Shown here one piece after another: positions 63,753-64,000 of a stretch of DNA of 64,000 nucleotides. Source of the stretch: JANSWY01 sp965243755. Lineage in GTDB: Bacteria > Bacteroidota > Bacteroidia > Cytophagales > Cyclobacteriaceae. The translations under genes and the position numbers were made by a program. The stretch spans positions 930,001 through 994,000 of the forward strand of contig CBDEVW010000003.1 of NCBI GenBank assembly GCA_965243755.1, given 5' to 3'. The notes beneath the pieces were generated by a model. The model searched no databases. It worked only from the letters and a program-made list of their open reading frames with translations, and had not been told where the DNA came from. Position 1 is the first letter of the stretch. Every line of letters starts with the position of its first letter.

Positions 63753-64000
63753 TTAGTTTTTGGTGGTGGTGATAGAATAATTTTCACCATCAAAAGACAA
63801 CACTACAGTATAGTTTCCAGCTTCTGCAAAGGTGAAGTCTGATCCTCCGAATTCTACAGCATCAAAAGTTCCTCCAATGTTAAGCGCCCAGTCATCACCA
63901 GCTCTTAACTTCCAGACAGCTGTTGTAAAATCACCTGTTACAGAATAAGTTGTTACACCATCTACGAAACCATCAGCAGTCATGTCAATGTCCGCATCCC
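63753..64000 (-). CDS. SusE/SusF-like outer-membrane protein, C-terminal part (cut by window edge)
   Basis: The frame is open to the right edge and encodes at least 81 residues ending ENYSITTTKN. The strand pattern DFTTAVWKLRAGDDWALNIG and NYTVVLSFDG with surface tryptophans matches starch-binding SusE/SusF-like domains. N-terminus and lipobox are outside the window. Confidence 0.65.
   Translation of the reverse strand, partial: DADIDMTADGFVDGVTTYSVTGDFTTAVWKLRAGDDWALNIGGTFDAVEFGGSDFTFAEAGNYTVVLSFDGENYSITTTKN

Overview
The window looks like a chromosome segment of a marine-type Bacteroidota, most likely order Cytophagales. Supporting signs are a SusC/SusD pair next to a GH13 amylase with a type IX secretion (T9SS) C-terminal sorting domain, a short RpoD-type sigma factor, promoters of the Bacteroidota form TTTG-N19-TAnnTTTG, bacillithiol deacetylase BshB1, and TPR-CHAT proteins. 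The species cannot be named from the sequence alone.

Region 1 (1-8.4 kb) is accessory. Nearly everything lies on the minus strand. It is an array of small immunity-like genes (membrane proteins, lipoproteins, one pentapeptide-like protein), most directly preceded by a frameshifted, N-terminally truncated reading frame that resembles the variable C-terminal tip of a polymorphic toxin. Two repeat families punctuate it: R1, a hairpin repeat at the 3' ends of immunity genes, and R2, a roughly 88-bp repeat with a hairpin just upstream of toxin tips. No full-length toxin gene is present. The array abuts a tRNA-Thr(TGT) gene (8848-8920) followed by three tandem 140-143-bp degenerate tRNA-Thr/terminator units. 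An IS21-like terminal repeat block sits at the far left edge. I read the region as an orphan, decaying toxin-immunity cassette array at a tRNA-Thr island site.

Region 2 (9-26 kb) is mostly housekeeping: a DUF349 protein, YqgE and MiaE in one operon; PdxH with a coupled glycosyltransferase; BshB1; TrxB; the primary sigma factor; PNPase; S15; an LptF/G permease; a START-like protein; tRNA-Met; a PadR regulator with a likely operator and a translationally coupled M23 peptidase; and signal peptidase I.

Region 3 (25-46 kb) is a mixed set of single genes and small operons: a VIT-family transporter, a polysaccharide deacetylase, two lipocalin-like (DUF1579-like) secreted proteins of which one is broken by a 5-bp tandem duplication, a MORN/YwqK-like lipoprotein, an M28 peptidase, ABC-F, a sorbosone-dehydrogenase-like lipoprotein, an orphan ABC ATPase, an O-methyltransferase, a methyl-accepting chemotaxis protein, a cytochrome P450, a DASS transporter, an M48 peptidase, a fumarylacetoacetate-hydrolase family protein and an M23 peptidase.

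Region 4 (46-64 kb) has a peroxiredoxin, a split transketolase whose halves flank a von Willebrand A protein, a class III aminotransferase, a TPR-CHAT protease-like gene broken by a one-base frameshift together with an outer-membrane barrel partner, a PDZ aspartyl-protease-like protein, and a starch-utilisation-like operon (SusE/F-like fragment, GH13, SusC, SusD) cut by the right edge.
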